NCBI GenBank assembly: GCA_963805705.1
Contig: CAWDVH010000005.1
Coordinates: forward strand, 1,178,001 to 1,242,000
DNA length: 64,000 nucleotides
Reading direction: 5' to 3'
Source of the DNA: CAWDVH01 sp963805705
Lineage (GTDB): Bacteria > Actinomycetota > Actinomycetes > Streptosporangiales > Streptosporangiaceae
Below the pieces are notes generated by a model. That model was not told where the DNA came from. It made no database searches and saw only the letters and a list, made by a program, of their open reading frames with translations. Positions 25,529 to 37,113 of the stretch are shown here, piece by piece. Positions within the stretch are counted from its first letter, which is position 1. Each line of letters begins with the position of its first letter. The position numbers and the translations under genes are program-made.

Positions 25529-27337
25529 CTACAGGTACTGACCAGTGTTGGACACCGTATCTATCGAGCGGCCGGCCTCCGTGCCGCTCTTGCCAGAGAT
25601 CAGCGTCCTGATGTAGACGATCCGCTCGCCCTTCTTGCCGGAGATCCGCGCCCAGTCGTCGGGGTTGGTCGTGTTCGGGAGGTCCTCGTTCTCCCTGAAC
25701 TCATCCACGCAGGCGGTCAGCAGGTGCGCGACCCGGATCCCCTTCTGCCCGGTCTCCAGGAACTCCTTGATGGCCATCTTCTTCGCCCGGTCCACGATGT
25801 TCTGGATCATCGCGCCGGAGTTGAAGTCCTTGAAGTACAGGACCTCCTTGTCCCCGTTGGCGTAGGTGACCTCAAGGAACTGGTTTTCCTGGGTCTCGCT
25901 GTACATGCGCTCGACGACGCGCTGGATCATCTCCTCGACGGTCGCGCCGGGCGAGCCGCTGTGCTCGGCCAGGTCATCGGGATGCAGCGGCAGGCCGCGC
26001 ACGACGTACTTGGAGAAGATGTCCCTGGCGGCCTCGGCATCCGGGCGCTCAATCTTGATCTTGACGTCCAGCCGGCCTGGCCGCAGGATCGCCGGGTCGA
26101 TCATGTCCTCACGGTTCGAGGCCCCGATGACGATCACGTTCTCCAGGCCCTCGACGCCGTCGATCTCGCTGAGCAGCTGGGGCACGATCGTGTTCTCGAC
26201 GTCGCTGGAGACCCCGGATCCGCGGGTGCGGAAAATCGAGTCCATCTCGTCGAAGAAGACGATGACCGGCATGCCCTCGCTGGCCTTCTCCCTGGCCCGC
26301 TGGAAGACCAGCCTGATGTGCCGCTCGGTCTCGCCGACGTACTTATTCAGCAGCTCGGGGCCCTTGATGTTGAGGAAGAAGCTCTTGCCTTCCTTGGCCG
26401 GCGGCCCAGCCTGCTCCTCGGTCCCGTTCTGCCTGGCCAGCTCCGCTGTCCTGGCCGCGACCTGCTTGGCCAGCGAATTCGCGACGGCCTTGGCGATCAG
26501 CGTCTTGCCGCAGCCGGGCGGGCCGTAGAGCAGGACGCCCTTGGGCGGCCGCAGCTGATGCTCCTTGAACAGCTCGGCGTGCAGGTACGGCAGCTCGATG
26601 GCATCGCGGATCTGCTCGATCTGCGGCCCGAGGCCGCCGATCTCCAGGTAGGAGATGTCCGGCACTTCCTCGAGGATCAGCTCCTCGACCTCGGCCTTGG
26701 GGATGCGCTCGTAGACGTAGCCAGAGCGCGGCTCGAGCAGCAGCGAGTCGCCGGTCCGCAGCGTGGCGTCCATCAGCGGCTCGGCCAGCCGCACGATCCG
26801 CTCCTCATCGGCATGCGAGATCACCAGCGCCCGCTCGCCGTCCTCAAGGATCTCCTTGAGCATGACGACCTCGCCGATCGTCTCGAAGCCCTGGGCGATC
26901 ACGACGTTGAGAGCCTCGTTCAGGACGACTTCCTGGCCCGGCTTGAGGTCATCGAGCTCGATGGCGGGGCTGACGCTGACGCGCATCTTCCGGCCGCCGG
27001 TGAACACGTCGGCCGTGCCCTCCTCGCACGCCTGCAGGAAGATGCCGAATCCCGATGGCGGCTGGGCGAGCCGGTCCACCTCTTCCTTGAGCGCCACGAT
27101 CTGGTCGCGCGCTTCGCGCAGCGTGCCGGCGAGGCGTTCATTCTGCCCGCTGATGCTGGCCAGGCTCGCCTCGGTCTCGCGCAGCCGCTCTTCGAGCAGC
27201 CGCGTCTGCCGGGGCGAATCCACCAGCCGACCGCGCAGCGCGGCCACTTCCTCTTCGAGGAACGAGATCTGCGTGGTCAGAACCTTGACCTCGTCGTCAT
27301 ACCGACCACCACGAGCGTTGTCGTCACGAGAGGCCAT
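25529..27337 (-). CDS. arc: proteasomal AAA+ ATPase ARC/Mpa
   Basis: Hexameric unfoldase that captures pupylated proteins and feeds them to the proteasome; 602 residues from ATG at 27337 (GTG at 27346 is an alternative, with AGGAGG only two bases before it). Coiled coil at about residues 15-70 (QISFLEEEVAALRGRLVDSP), then tandem OB folds, the AAA domain with Walker A LLYGPPGCGKTLIAK, Walker B VIVFFDEMDSIF, sensor/arginine region VIGASNREDMIDPAILRPGRLDVK, and the C-terminal GQYL that docks into PrcA pockets. Between Walker A and B there is an extra stretch TAELARQNGTEEQAGPPAKE, slightly longer than in Streptomyces. It is the first gene of the arc-dop-pup-prcB-prcA run. Confidence 0.97.
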   Translation of the reverse strand: MASRDDNARGGRYDDEVKVLTTQISFLEEEVAALRGRLVDSPRQTRLLEERLRETEASLASISGQNERLAGTLREARDQIVALKEEVDRLAQPPSGFGIFLQACEEGTADVFTGGRKMRVSVSPAIELDDLKPGQEVVLNEALNVVIAQGFETIGEVVMLKEILEDGERALVISHADEERIVRLAEPLMDATLRTGDSLLLEPRSGYVYERIPKAEVEELILEEVPDISYLEIGGLGPQIEQIRDAIELPYLHAELFKEHQLRPPKGVLLYGPPGCGKTLIAKAVANSLAKQVAARTAELARQNGTEEQAGPPAKEGKSFFLNIKGPELLNKYVGETERHIRLVFQRAREKASEGMPVIVFFDEMDSIFRTRGSGVSSDVENTIVPQLLSEIDGVEGLENVIVIGASNREDMIDPAILRPGRLDVKIKIERPDAEAARDIFSKYVVRGLPLHPDDLAEHSGSPGATVEEMIQRVVERMYSETQENQFLEVTYANGDKEVLYFKDFNSGAMIQNIVDRAKKMAIKEFLETGQKGIRVAHLLTACVDEFRENEDLPNTTNPDDWARISGKKGERIVYIRTLISGKSGTEAGRSIDTVSNTGQYL

Positions 27338-27366
27338 GCCCCTCACCCCCTCCTGAGAGCGGACTT

Positions 27367-27402
27367 AACCTAGACCCTACCTATCCGGGGTCGTTCCGTA
27401 AC
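27367..27402 (-). promoter_or_regulatory. arc: candidate promoter of the arc operon
   Basis: On the minus strand TAGGGT (27374-27379) fits the actinobacterial -10 pattern TANNNT, with GTTACG (27397-27402) 17 bases upstream as a weak -35. Transcription would start near 27367, about 30 bases before ATG. The 248-base gap to trmI holds no gene, consistent with a promoter region. Confidence 0.35.
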
Positions 27403-27585
27403 CTCGCGGCGGCCGCGGACTGTCCTTTCTCCCGTTAAGTTCCGGGGAACGCGGGATCTCCATCCTTGATCGTCAGCTTCGCTAGCCGCGTGGCCGGGAG
27501 CTGGGCCGGCCGCCCCGCAGACAGGTATCGTCGCAGGCCGGCGCCTTGTGCCGCCCTCTGCTCGGTGCCCGCCAGGCGCCTGCCG

Positions 27586-28602
27586 TCATTCGCGGTCCGC
27601 CGCCGGCCCGCCGCCGGAGCGTTCCTGGCCGATGTCGCTGGTGTCCTCGCGGGCGTCCTGCTCGCGGGCGGCCTGCGCGCCCTTGGACGGCCTGCGCCTG
27701 CGCGGCGGCGGGGTTACCCCGTCCGCGAGCCTCCTGGCGGTCACCAGGAAGCCGGTGTGGCCGATCATGCGATGCTCGGGCCGGACCGCGAGCCCGTCGA
27801 CATGCCAGCCGCGCAGCAGGGATTCCCAGGCCGCAGGCTCATGGAAGTTGCCCTGGCTGCGCAGGGCCTCCACCGTGCGCGAAAGCTGGGTGGTGGTGGC
27901 CAGGTAACAGCAGACCAGGCCGCCGGGGATGAGCCACCGGGCCATGGTCGCCGCGTGCTCCCAGGGCGACAGCATGTCCAGCACGATCCGGTCGAAGCCC
28001 TCCTCGGCCCCCGGCGGCAGTGCGGCCTCCGGGCCGGCGCCGCCAGCGGTGCCCGCGGACGGACCGCCATCGGTGCCGGTGAACGGGCCGCCGTCCGTGC
28101 CGTCGGCCGGCAGGTCGCCGACGACGAGCTGCCAGGCGGGGTGCGGGCCGCCGAAATAGCGCTCGACATTCTGCCGGGCAATCTCGGCGAAGTCCGGCCT
28201 GCGCTCGTAGGAGACCAGCAGTCCCTCCTCGCCGACCGCCCGGAGCAGCCAGCAGGACAGGGCACCGGATCCGGCTCCTGCCTCCAGTACTCGCGCGCCG
28301 CCGAAGATATCGGCCAGGCCGACAATCTGGGCCGCGTCCTTCGGATAGACGACGGCCGCGCCCCTGGCCATGGAGAGCGTGTAATCGGCCAGCAGCGGCC
28401 GCAGTGCGACGTACGCGGTGCCGCCCGAGGAATTCACCACGCTTCCCTCCGGGCGCCCGATCAGATCATCGTGTGCTACCGAGCCGCGATGCGTATGGAA
28501 GGACCGGCCTGCCTCCAGGACCACGCGGTGGCGGCGTCCCTTGGGGTCGGTGAGCTGGACCTGGTCACCTGGCGCGAACGGCCCGCGGGGCTGCTTGATC
28601 AC
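27586..28602 (-). CDS. trmI: tRNA (adenine-N1)-methyltransferase TrmI
   Basis: SAM-dependent enzyme making m1A58 in the T-loop of tRNA; 338 residues. N-terminal small beta domain, then FHTHRGSVAHDDLIG, the TYVALRPLLADYTLSMARGAAVVYPKDAAQI block, SAM motif VLEAGAGSGALSCWLLRAV, motif with YERR (acidic ribose ligand) and VLDMLSPWEH carrying the catalytic-site Asp. An in-frame Gly/Thr-rich stretch (about residues 163-195, repeating GTDGGP) interrupts the fold between two strands and is not typical of the family. The C-terminal 40 residues are basic. Orthologue position matches Rv2118c. Confidence 0.93.
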   Translation of the reverse strand: MIKQPRGPFAPGDQVQLTDPKGRRHRVVLEAGRSFHTHRGSVAHDDLIGRPEGSVVNSSGGTAYVALRPLLADYTLSMARGAAVVYPKDAAQIVGLADIFGGARVLEAGAGSGALSCWLLRAVGEEGLLVSYERRPDFAEIARQNVERYFGGPHPAWQLVVGDLPADGTDGGPFTGTDGGPSAGTAGGAGPEAALPPGAEEGFDRIVLDMLSPWEHAATMARWLIPGGLVCCYLATTTQLSRTVEALRSQGNFHEPAAWESLLRGWHVDGLAVRPEHRMIGHTGFLVTARRLADGVTPPPRRRRPSKGAQAAREQDAREDTSDIGQERSGGGPAADRE

Positions 28603-28622
28603 GCCGCAAGGCTAACGCCGGG

Positions 28623-29828
28623 TCATACTCCGGCGAAGGCGTGGTCCAGGTCGGCGGCCGCGAGCACCCCGAACACCTGCCCGGACGGCTCGATGAGCAG
28701 GTATTCCGCCGCGGGCGAGCGCTGCACCGCCTCCAGCAGCGCCATCCCGGACAGGTCAGCCGACAGCACCATGCCGGGAGCCAGCGCCCTGGCCAGCGAC
28801 CCGGCCTCGACCCAGGGCCGGCGCTGCTCGGGCGTGGCCATCACCGCAGTCTCGTTGACGATGGCGATCGGCGTCGACTCGTGATCGACGATGACCAGCG
28901 CCCGCGCCTGCGCGGCATCCGCCCGCCGGATGGCCTCGGCCAGCGGCAGGTTCGACGGGATCGGGATGGCCCGCCGCGCCAGGGTCCTGGCCTGCAGCCC
29001 GGGCAGCCGGTCGCGGACCTTCGCGGCCCGGATGGCCTGTCCTGACTGGATCCAGATGAAGACGGCGATGACCACCAGCCAGAGCCAGGAGTAACTGGCC
29101 AGCGCCTCGACGTGCGTGCCGTTCAGCGCGAAGGACCCCAGGACCAGCAGGATAGCCAGCACCCGGCCAGCCCACGCAGCGACAATCGTGGCCTGCGTCG
29201 CCCGGCCGGTGATCTTCCAGATCCCGGCGCGGAAGATGCGGCCGCCATCCAGCGGCAGACCGGGCAGCAGGTTGAAGAACCCGACCAGCAGGTTGGCCCG
29301 GAAGAGCTGGTCGATCAGCTGATGCGGCAGGCTCTGGTGGACCACGCCGTTCAGCGCGAAGGCCACGCCGGCCAGTCCCAGCGACACTACGGGACCGGCT
29401 GCGGACACCAGGAACTCCTGGGCCGGAGTCGGCGGCTCCTGCGAGATCTCGGAGTACCCGCCGAGCGGGTAGAGCAGGACGCGCCGCACCGGCAGGCGGA
29501 AGGCCAGGGCGACCACGCAGTGACTCAGCTCGTGGACCAGTACTGAGGCGTAGAGCAGGATGACGAAGGCAGCGGCGATGCCGTACCGGTCGGCGGCCGG
29601 GCGGATCGCGTTGTCGAGCGTGTCGGCGTAGACCACGATGAGCAGCCCGGCGACCAGGAACCAGTACGGCGAGATGTACACGGGAATGCCGAAAGGCCGC
29701 GCGATGACGAGCCCGAGCTTGGGGTCGCGCCGTGATCCGGGCGCGGGCTCCGGCCCTGGCAACTCGGGCGCCGGGGGCTCGGGCGGCCGGATTTGCTGCG
29801 ATCCGTCCTGGGGAGAGATGCCTGCCAC
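28623..29828 (-). CDS. site-2 protease-like M50 metallopeptidase with CBS domains
   Basis: 401 residues, integral membrane. After a Pro-rich cytosolic N-terminus, six hydrophobic helices carry the zinc motif HELSH (VLVHELSHCVV) and the third ligand in NLLPGLPLDGGRIF. The C-terminal 120 residues form a pair of CBS-like repeats (IPIPSNLPLAEAIRRADAAQARALVIVD and SGMALLEAVQRSPAAEYLLIE), which usually sense adenine nucleotides. Family members cut membrane-bound anti-sigma or signalling proteins; the substrate here is unknown. It ends 20 bases before trmI, so trmI is probably co-transcribed. Confidence 0.92.
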   Translation of the reverse strand: MAGISPQDGSQQIRPPEPPAPELPGPEPAPGSRRDPKLGLVIARPFGIPVYISPYWFLVAGLLIVVYADTLDNAIRPAADRYGIAAAFVILLYASVLVHELSHCVVALAFRLPVRRVLLYPLGGYSEISQEPPTPAQEFLVSAAGPVVSLGLAGVAFALNGVVHQSLPHQLIDQLFRANLLVGFFNLLPGLPLDGGRIFRAGIWKITGRATQATIVAAWAGRVLAILLVLGSFALNGTHVEALASYSWLWLVVIAVFIWIQSGQAIRAAKVRDRLPGLQARTLARRAIPIPSNLPLAEAIRRADAAQARALVIVDHESTPIAIVNETAVMATPEQRRPWVEAGSLARALAPGMVLSADLSGMALLEAVQRSPAAEYLLIEPSGQVFGVLAAADLDHAFAGV

Positions 29829-29940
29829 GGTTCGATGCTACGTCCTGCGGACCGCCCGCAGGCGGCGCCAGCGCCGGGAATCGCGCGCCGGGTCCGGCAA
29901 AGACCGGTAACTGTCGGTGCCGTCCCCTAATCTGCGACGA

Positions 29941-31062
29941 GTGAGCGATATACAGGTCGAGATCCCGGCTGGAGCCGGGCCTGTTGCGGCCGACAGCGTC
30001 CCGGCGGCCAGTGGCGGGCCAGCGCCGGCCGCGCCGGGCCGTTCCGTCGGCGCTACGCCTGGTGCCGGGGCTGCGCCTGGTGCCGGGGCTGCGCCTGGTG
30101 CCGGGGCTGCGCCTGGTGCCGGCGATGCCCCCAGTGCTGACCCGGCCGGTGCGGGCGCTGGCGATCCGGAGGACGCACGGCCGCTCCGGGCACTGTCGCC
30201 GTCACGGGCGGGCGACTTCATGACCTGCCCGCTGCTGTACAGGTTCCGCGTCATCGACCGCCTGCCCGAGCCGCCGAGCGCGGCCGCCGCGCGCGGGACG
30301 CTCGTCCACGCGGTGCTGGAACGGCTGTTTGACGAGCCAGCCGCCCGCCGGACCCCGCAGGCCGCCAGGGATCTGGTGCAGCCGCAGTGGGAAAGACTGG
30401 TGGCGGAGGAGCCGGAGCTGGCCGGGCTGTTCGGTGATGACGAGCAGCGAGTGGCATGGCAGTCCGAGGCGTGCGGCATGCTGGACCGCTATTTCACGCT
30501 AGAGGATCCGACCCGGCTGGAGCCCGCGCACCGGGAGATGTCGGTCCAGGCGGTGCTCGAGTCGGGCCTGACGGTGCGCGGCTTCATCGACCGCCTCGAC
30601 GTGGCGGCCACCGGCGAGATCCGGGTCGTTGACTACAAGACCGGCTCGGCGCCCAGGGAGGAGTTCGAGGCACGGGCCCTGTTCCAGATGAAGTTCTACG
30701 CCCTGGTGCTGTGGCGGACCGGAGGTGTCGTGCCGAAGCTCCTGCAGCTCATCTACCTGGGCAACGGCGAGATCGTGCGCTACGCCCCTGACGAGGCTGA
30801 CCTGCTGGCCACCGAGCGCAAGGTCAACGCGCTGTGGCGCGCGATCGAGCGCGCGCGCTCCAGCGGCGACTGGCGGCCCCGGCCGAGCAGGCTGTGTGAC
30901 TGGTGCGCGCACCAGGCGCTATGCCCGGCGTTCGGCGGCACCCCGCCGCCCCTTCCGGCGGACCCGCCTCTCGCGGACCTGGCTCCTGCGGACCCGCCTC
31001 TCGCGGACCTGGCTCCTGCGGACGGGCCTCTCGCGGACGGGCCTCTCGCGGACGAGACCTAG
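29941..31062 (+). CDS. RecB-family PD-(D/E)XK nuclease
   Basis: 373 residues from GTG at 29941; an in-frame GTG at 29917 is possible. The nuclease core shows SPSRAGDFMTCPLLYRFRVI, the GTLVHAVLERLFD helix, and the catalytic strand GFIDRLDVAATGEIRVVDYKTG with the D...DYK signature. The C-terminal CDWCAHQALCPAF is the cysteine motif that in this family, with an upstream Cys, often binds an iron-sulphur cluster. Orthologues (Rv2119) sit beside trmI in mycobacteria. Both ends are expanded by in-frame repeats: APGAGA units near the N-terminus and PPLADLAPAD units at the C-terminus, which should be disordered. Confidence 0.9.
   Translation: MSDIQVEIPAGAGPVAADSVPAASGGPAPAAPGRSVGATPGAGAAPGAGAAPGAGAAPGAGDAPSADPAGAGAGDPEDARPLRALSPSRAGDFMTCPLLYRFRVIDRLPEPPSAAAARGTLVHAVLERLFDEPAARRTPQAARDLVQPQWERLVAEEPELAGLFGDDEQRVAWQSEACGMLDRYFTLEDPTRLEPAHREMSVQAVLESGLTVRGFIDRLDVAATGEIRVVDYKTGSAPREEFEARALFQMKFYALVLWRTGGVVPKLLQLIYLGNGEIVRYAPDEADLLATERKVNALWRAIERARSSGDWRPRPSRLCDWCAHQALCPAFGGTPPPLPADPPLADLAPADPPLADLAPADGPLADGPLADET
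30054..30122 (+). repeat. 18-bp in-frame repeats in the RecB-family gene, N-terminal
   Basis: Four nearly exact copies of an 18-base unit of the form GCTGCGCCTGGTGCCGGG encode Ala-Ala-Pro-Gly-Ala-Gly. The repeat lies ahead of the nuclease domain in a region with no fold signature. Confidence 0.85.
30961..31050 (+). repeat. 30-bp and 15-bp tandem repeats at the C-terminus of the RecB-family gene
   Basis: Two exact 30-base copies (30961-30990 and 30991-31020) are followed by two exact 15-base copies (31021-31035 and 31036-31050), together encoding ADPPLADLAP units and ADGPL units up to 12 bases before the stop. Exact identity of the copies suggests recent duplication. Confidence 0.92.
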
Positions 31063-31072
31063 GCAGGAACGG

Positions 31073-31546
31073 CTAGGTGATGCCGCGGCGGCGCAGGATC
31101 TCCTCGACATCGCTGAGGTCGTCGTCGGCGGGCGCCGCCGTGGCGCGCCTGCCCTTCCCCGCGACCGCTGGCCGCTGCGGGGATCCAGTCGCCGGGGTCG
31201 CATCCGTGCCCGTCTTCTTGGCCTTCCCTCGCGACTTTCCCCGCCTGAGCATGGGCATCCCGCCCGTGGTCACGAAGAGCAGCACGGCGACGCCGAACAG
31301 GGCCAGGCCAGTCCACGCCCTGGCCGAGAACGCGAACCCTTCCGCGAATTGCACGACCGCCTGGCCGATCCGGCCGAGCAGCGGGACGGCACCGACCAGG
31401 TACGCGGCCAGTGGCAGCAGCGACCAGCCAACTGCTCGCAGGCCGCTCTGCGATCCCTTGCGGCGCCAGCGGAGCCAGCTGATGCCCAGCCCCGCGACCG
31501 TCAGGGCGATGCACAGGGGCGCCGCGATGTTGTTCCATACGCTCAT
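31073..31546 (-). CDS. small membrane protein of unknown function
   Basis: 157 residues from ATG at 31546, which has GGGGAG seven bases upstream. Three to four hydrophobic helices (IAAPLCIALTVAGLGISWL, AVGWSLLPLAAYLVGAVPLL, WTGLALFGVAVLLFVTTGG) are followed by a basic, Lys/Arg-rich cytosolic tail ending SDVEEILRRRGIT. The tail motif DVEEILRRRGI is typical of a group of short actinobacterial membrane proteins found near this locus, whose role is unknown. It converges on the RecB-family gene with only ten bases between stops. Confidence 0.75.
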   Translation of the reverse strand: MSVWNNIAAPLCIALTVAGLGISWLRWRRKGSQSGLRAVGWSLLPLAAYLVGAVPLLGRIGQAVVQFAEGFAFSARAWTGLALFGVAVLLFVTTGGMPMLRRGKSRGKAKKTGTDATPATGSPQRPAVAGKGRRATAAPADDDLSDVEEILRRRGIT

Positions 31547-31663
31547 TTCCGGCTCCCCTCATGGCCGTTGCGCGGCGAGCGCGCGGTCTGGGCGTGGCTT
31601 TCTCTCATCGTCGCACATCTGGCGGCCGATACCGATTCACGGCGATGGCTCCCCCGGCCTGTT

Positions 31664-31716
31664 GTCTCAGCCGGCTGTCTCTGCCGGCTGTCTCTGCCTG
31701 CCGCCTCAGTCTGCCG
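31664..31716. repeat. tandem repeat just downstream of the HAD hydrolase gene
   Basis: The 13-base unit GCCGGCTGTCTCT is repeated exactly at 31670-31682 and 31683-31695, with degraded copies on both sides. It begins three bases after the stop codon of the minus-strand HAD gene. Confidence 0.85.
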
Positions 31717-31718
31717 GT

Positions 31719-32411
31719 CTAGCCGGCCGAGACCAGGCCGCGCAGCGTAGCCAGGTCGATCTGGGCCAGGGACGCCGCGACGATCCGCCCCTGGCTGTCC
31801 GGGATCGGCGCCAGGCTGGGCACGGCCACCAGCCGGCAGCCCGCGGCCTCGGCCGCGGCGACGCCGTTGGGTGAGTCCTCAAGGGCCACGCAGTACCGGG
31901 GGTCAGCCGCCAGCCGGGCCGCGGCCAGCAGGTACGGCTCGGGGTCCGGCTTGCTCTTGCGCACATCCTCAGCGCACACGGTGACGCAGAAGGAAACGCC
32001 GATCTGCGCGATCACCGCATTCATGATCACCCGTTCGGATGAGGTGACCAGCGCGTGCGGGATGCCCGCTGATGCCACTTCTGCGAGCAGTTCCCTGGCC
32101 CCCGGCAGGACGGTGAGCTCCCGCGAGGCCAGCAGCGCGGTCATCCCGTCGACCAGCCATCGCCCGACGACGTCCCGGCTGACCGGCCGCAGCGCCCTGG
32201 CCAGCAGGTAGGAGACGGTACGCGCCAGCGAGCCTCCGATCAGGGCCTGCTGGTCGGCCTCGCTCCACTGGCCGCCGAGCCGGGCCATGACCTCGCTCTC
32301 GGCCTCGAACCATAGCGGCTCGGAGTCGACGAGCAGCCCGTCCATGTCGAACAGGACCGCCTGAAGCTCGCCGCCGGCGGCCGTGGCGGATTCGGCAGGC
32401 AGCGGCTGCAT
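31719..32411 (-). CDS. HAD-superfamily hydrolase (phosphatase/phosphoglucomutase-like)
   Basis: 230 residues from ATG at 32411; a longer open frame upstream overlaps metH and is ignored. Motif I VLFDMDGLLVDS (Asp22, Asp24), motif II VTSS, motif III Lys in RKSKPDPEPYLLAA and motif IV ALEDSPNGVAAAEAAG are all kept, as in beta-phosphoglucomutase-like HADs. Likely substrate is a small sugar phosphate or similar metabolite. The start is two bases after the metH stop, so it is translationally coupled to metH; this pairing is seen in other actinobacteria. Confidence 0.92.
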   Translation of the reverse strand: MQPLPAESATAAGGELQAVLFDMDGLLVDSEPLWFEAESEVMARLGGQWSEADQQALIGGSLARTVSYLLARALRPVSRDVVGRWLVDGMTALLASRELTVLPGARELLAEVASAGIPHALVTSSERVIMNAVIAQIGVSFCVTVCAEDVRKSKPDPEPYLLAAARLAADPRYCVALEDSPNGVAAAEAAGCRLVAVPSLAPIPDSQGRIVAASLAQIDLATLRGLVSAG

Positions 32412-32413
32412 GA

Positions 32414-35930
<3,517 letters not shown>

Positions 35931-35932
<2 letters not shown>

Positions 35933-36884
35933 GATGGCCCCATCCTATGGGACTGCTCCCGGGCGCGTAGTCTGGAGCGATCGGGCAGGGGGCCTTCGGC
36001 ACTGGAGGAGGTGGCGGGAGATCGAGCTGGACGGCGTCGGCAAGCTCAGGGCGCCAGCCCTCATTGCCGCCTTCGAGGGATGGAACGACGCGGGTGAGGC
36101 GGCTAGCGGCGCGATCGGCCATCTGGGTACGGCCTGGGGGGCCGCCCAGATCGGCGAGATCGATCCCGAGGACTTCTACGACTTCCAGGTCACCAGGCCG
36201 GTCATGGAGGTCTCGGAAGGCCGGACCGAGCAGCTCGTCTGGCCGACGACCCGCCTGATGCTGGCCAGGCCGGAAGGATTCGGCCGTGACCTCATCCTCG
36301 TGCACGGCATCGAGCCCAACATGCGGTGGCGCGGCTTCAATGCCGAGCTGCTCAGCGCATTTACCGAGCTCGGCGTGGAGCTGGTGATCCTGCTCGGTGC
36401 GCTGCTCGCGGACTCGCCGCATACCCGCCCGGTGCCAGTGTCGGCGGCGGCCTCCGATCCGGACCTGGCGGCCGAGCTCCATGTCGAGCCCGCCGATTAC
36501 AAAGGCCCTACCGGGATCGTAGGCGTCCTTCAGCAGGCCTGCTCGGCCGCGAGCATTCCTTCGGTGTCGCTCTGGGCCGCGGTGCCGCACTACGTGGCGC
36601 AGCCACCGAGCCCTAAGGCGACCCTGGCGCTGCTGCGCGGCGTGGAAGACATCCTGGACATCGCGCTGCCGCTCGCTGAACTGCCCGAGGAGGCACGGGC
36701 CTGGGAGCGCGGCGTGGATGAGCTCGCCGAGCAGGACACCGAGGTCGCCGACTACGTGCGGACGCTTGAAGAAGCCAAGGATGCGACGGACCTGCCGGAG
36801 GCCAGCGGCGACGCGATAGCCCGCGAGTTCGAGCGCTACCTGCGCCGCCGCGGCGACCGGGGCGAGCGCGGCGGCAGCCGCTAA
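35931..36884 (+). CDS. PAC2 family protein (proteasome assembly chaperone 2-like)
   Basis: The fold begins at IELDGVGKLRAPALIAAFEGWNDAGEAASGA and runs through LILVHGIEPNMRWRGFNAELL, VELVILLGALLADSPHTRPV and VSLWAAVPHYVAQPPSPKATLALL to an acidic C-terminus. The only conventional in-frame starts are ATG at 35931/35934, which add 30 residues with no family similarity and overlap the metH start. A perfect AGGAGG at 36006-36011 precedes an ATC at 36021 exactly where homologues start, so the true start may be the rare codon ATC (287 residues). Actinobacterial PAC2 proteins cluster with metH; a direct proteasome role is not established. Confidence 0.88.
35942..35947 (-). promoter_or_regulatory. metH: candidate -10 box of metH, leaderless transcript
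   Basis: TAGGAT on the minus strand ends ten bases before the metH ATG (35932). With the usual spacing, transcription would start at or within a few bases of the start codon, giving a leaderless message, which is common in actinobacteria. The -35 region is not recognisable. Confidence 0.45.
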
Positions 36885-36938
36885 GCGCGAGCCAGGCAAC
36901 CGGTGGTTGGCCCGCGAGAGCGGGCAGCTGGCGGCGGC

Positions 36939-37109
36939 CCGCAACACGCCGTTGCCCCGCAACACGCCGTTGCCCGCAAGATGCCGTCAGGCACGGCCGT
37001 CACGGGAGCCCCCGCCATGCACCCCTGTCAGTTACGCCCCGCCACCTGAGCCGCGTTACCCACCCCGCCACCTGAGCCCGGTCAGGCACTCCCCTTTAGG
37101 CACGTGCCT
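36939..37109. repeat. repeat-rich 230-bp spacer downstream of PAC2
   Basis: CCGCAACACGCCGTTGCC is tandemly duplicated (36939-36956, 36957-36974), CCCCGCCACCTGAGCC occurs at 37037-37052 and 37063-37078, and AGGCACGTGCCT at 37098-37109 is a perfect 12-bp palindrome. GTCAGGCAC-like words recur here and again at 37860. No gene is visible; PAC2 and the ParB-like gene converge on this stretch, so a terminator role is possible. Confidence 0.7.
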
Positions 37110-37113
37110 GGCG

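Noticed and set aside
24302..27373. A 1023-codon open frame on the plus strand
   Set aside because: Antisense to dop and arc, which are certain. No domain, no ribosome-binding site.
30054..30122. CRISPR-like repeat
   Set aside because: In-frame coding repeat inside a nuclease gene, no spacers.
35933..36020. Cobalamin riboswitch ahead of metH
   Set aside because: The available leader is too short and contains no B12-box-like sequence; the -10 box is directly at the start codon.
37098..37109. AGGCACGTGCCT palindrome as a transcription-factor operator
   Set aside because: It lies between two convergent genes, not in a promoter region; a terminator-like or chance role is more likely, and no T-run follows.
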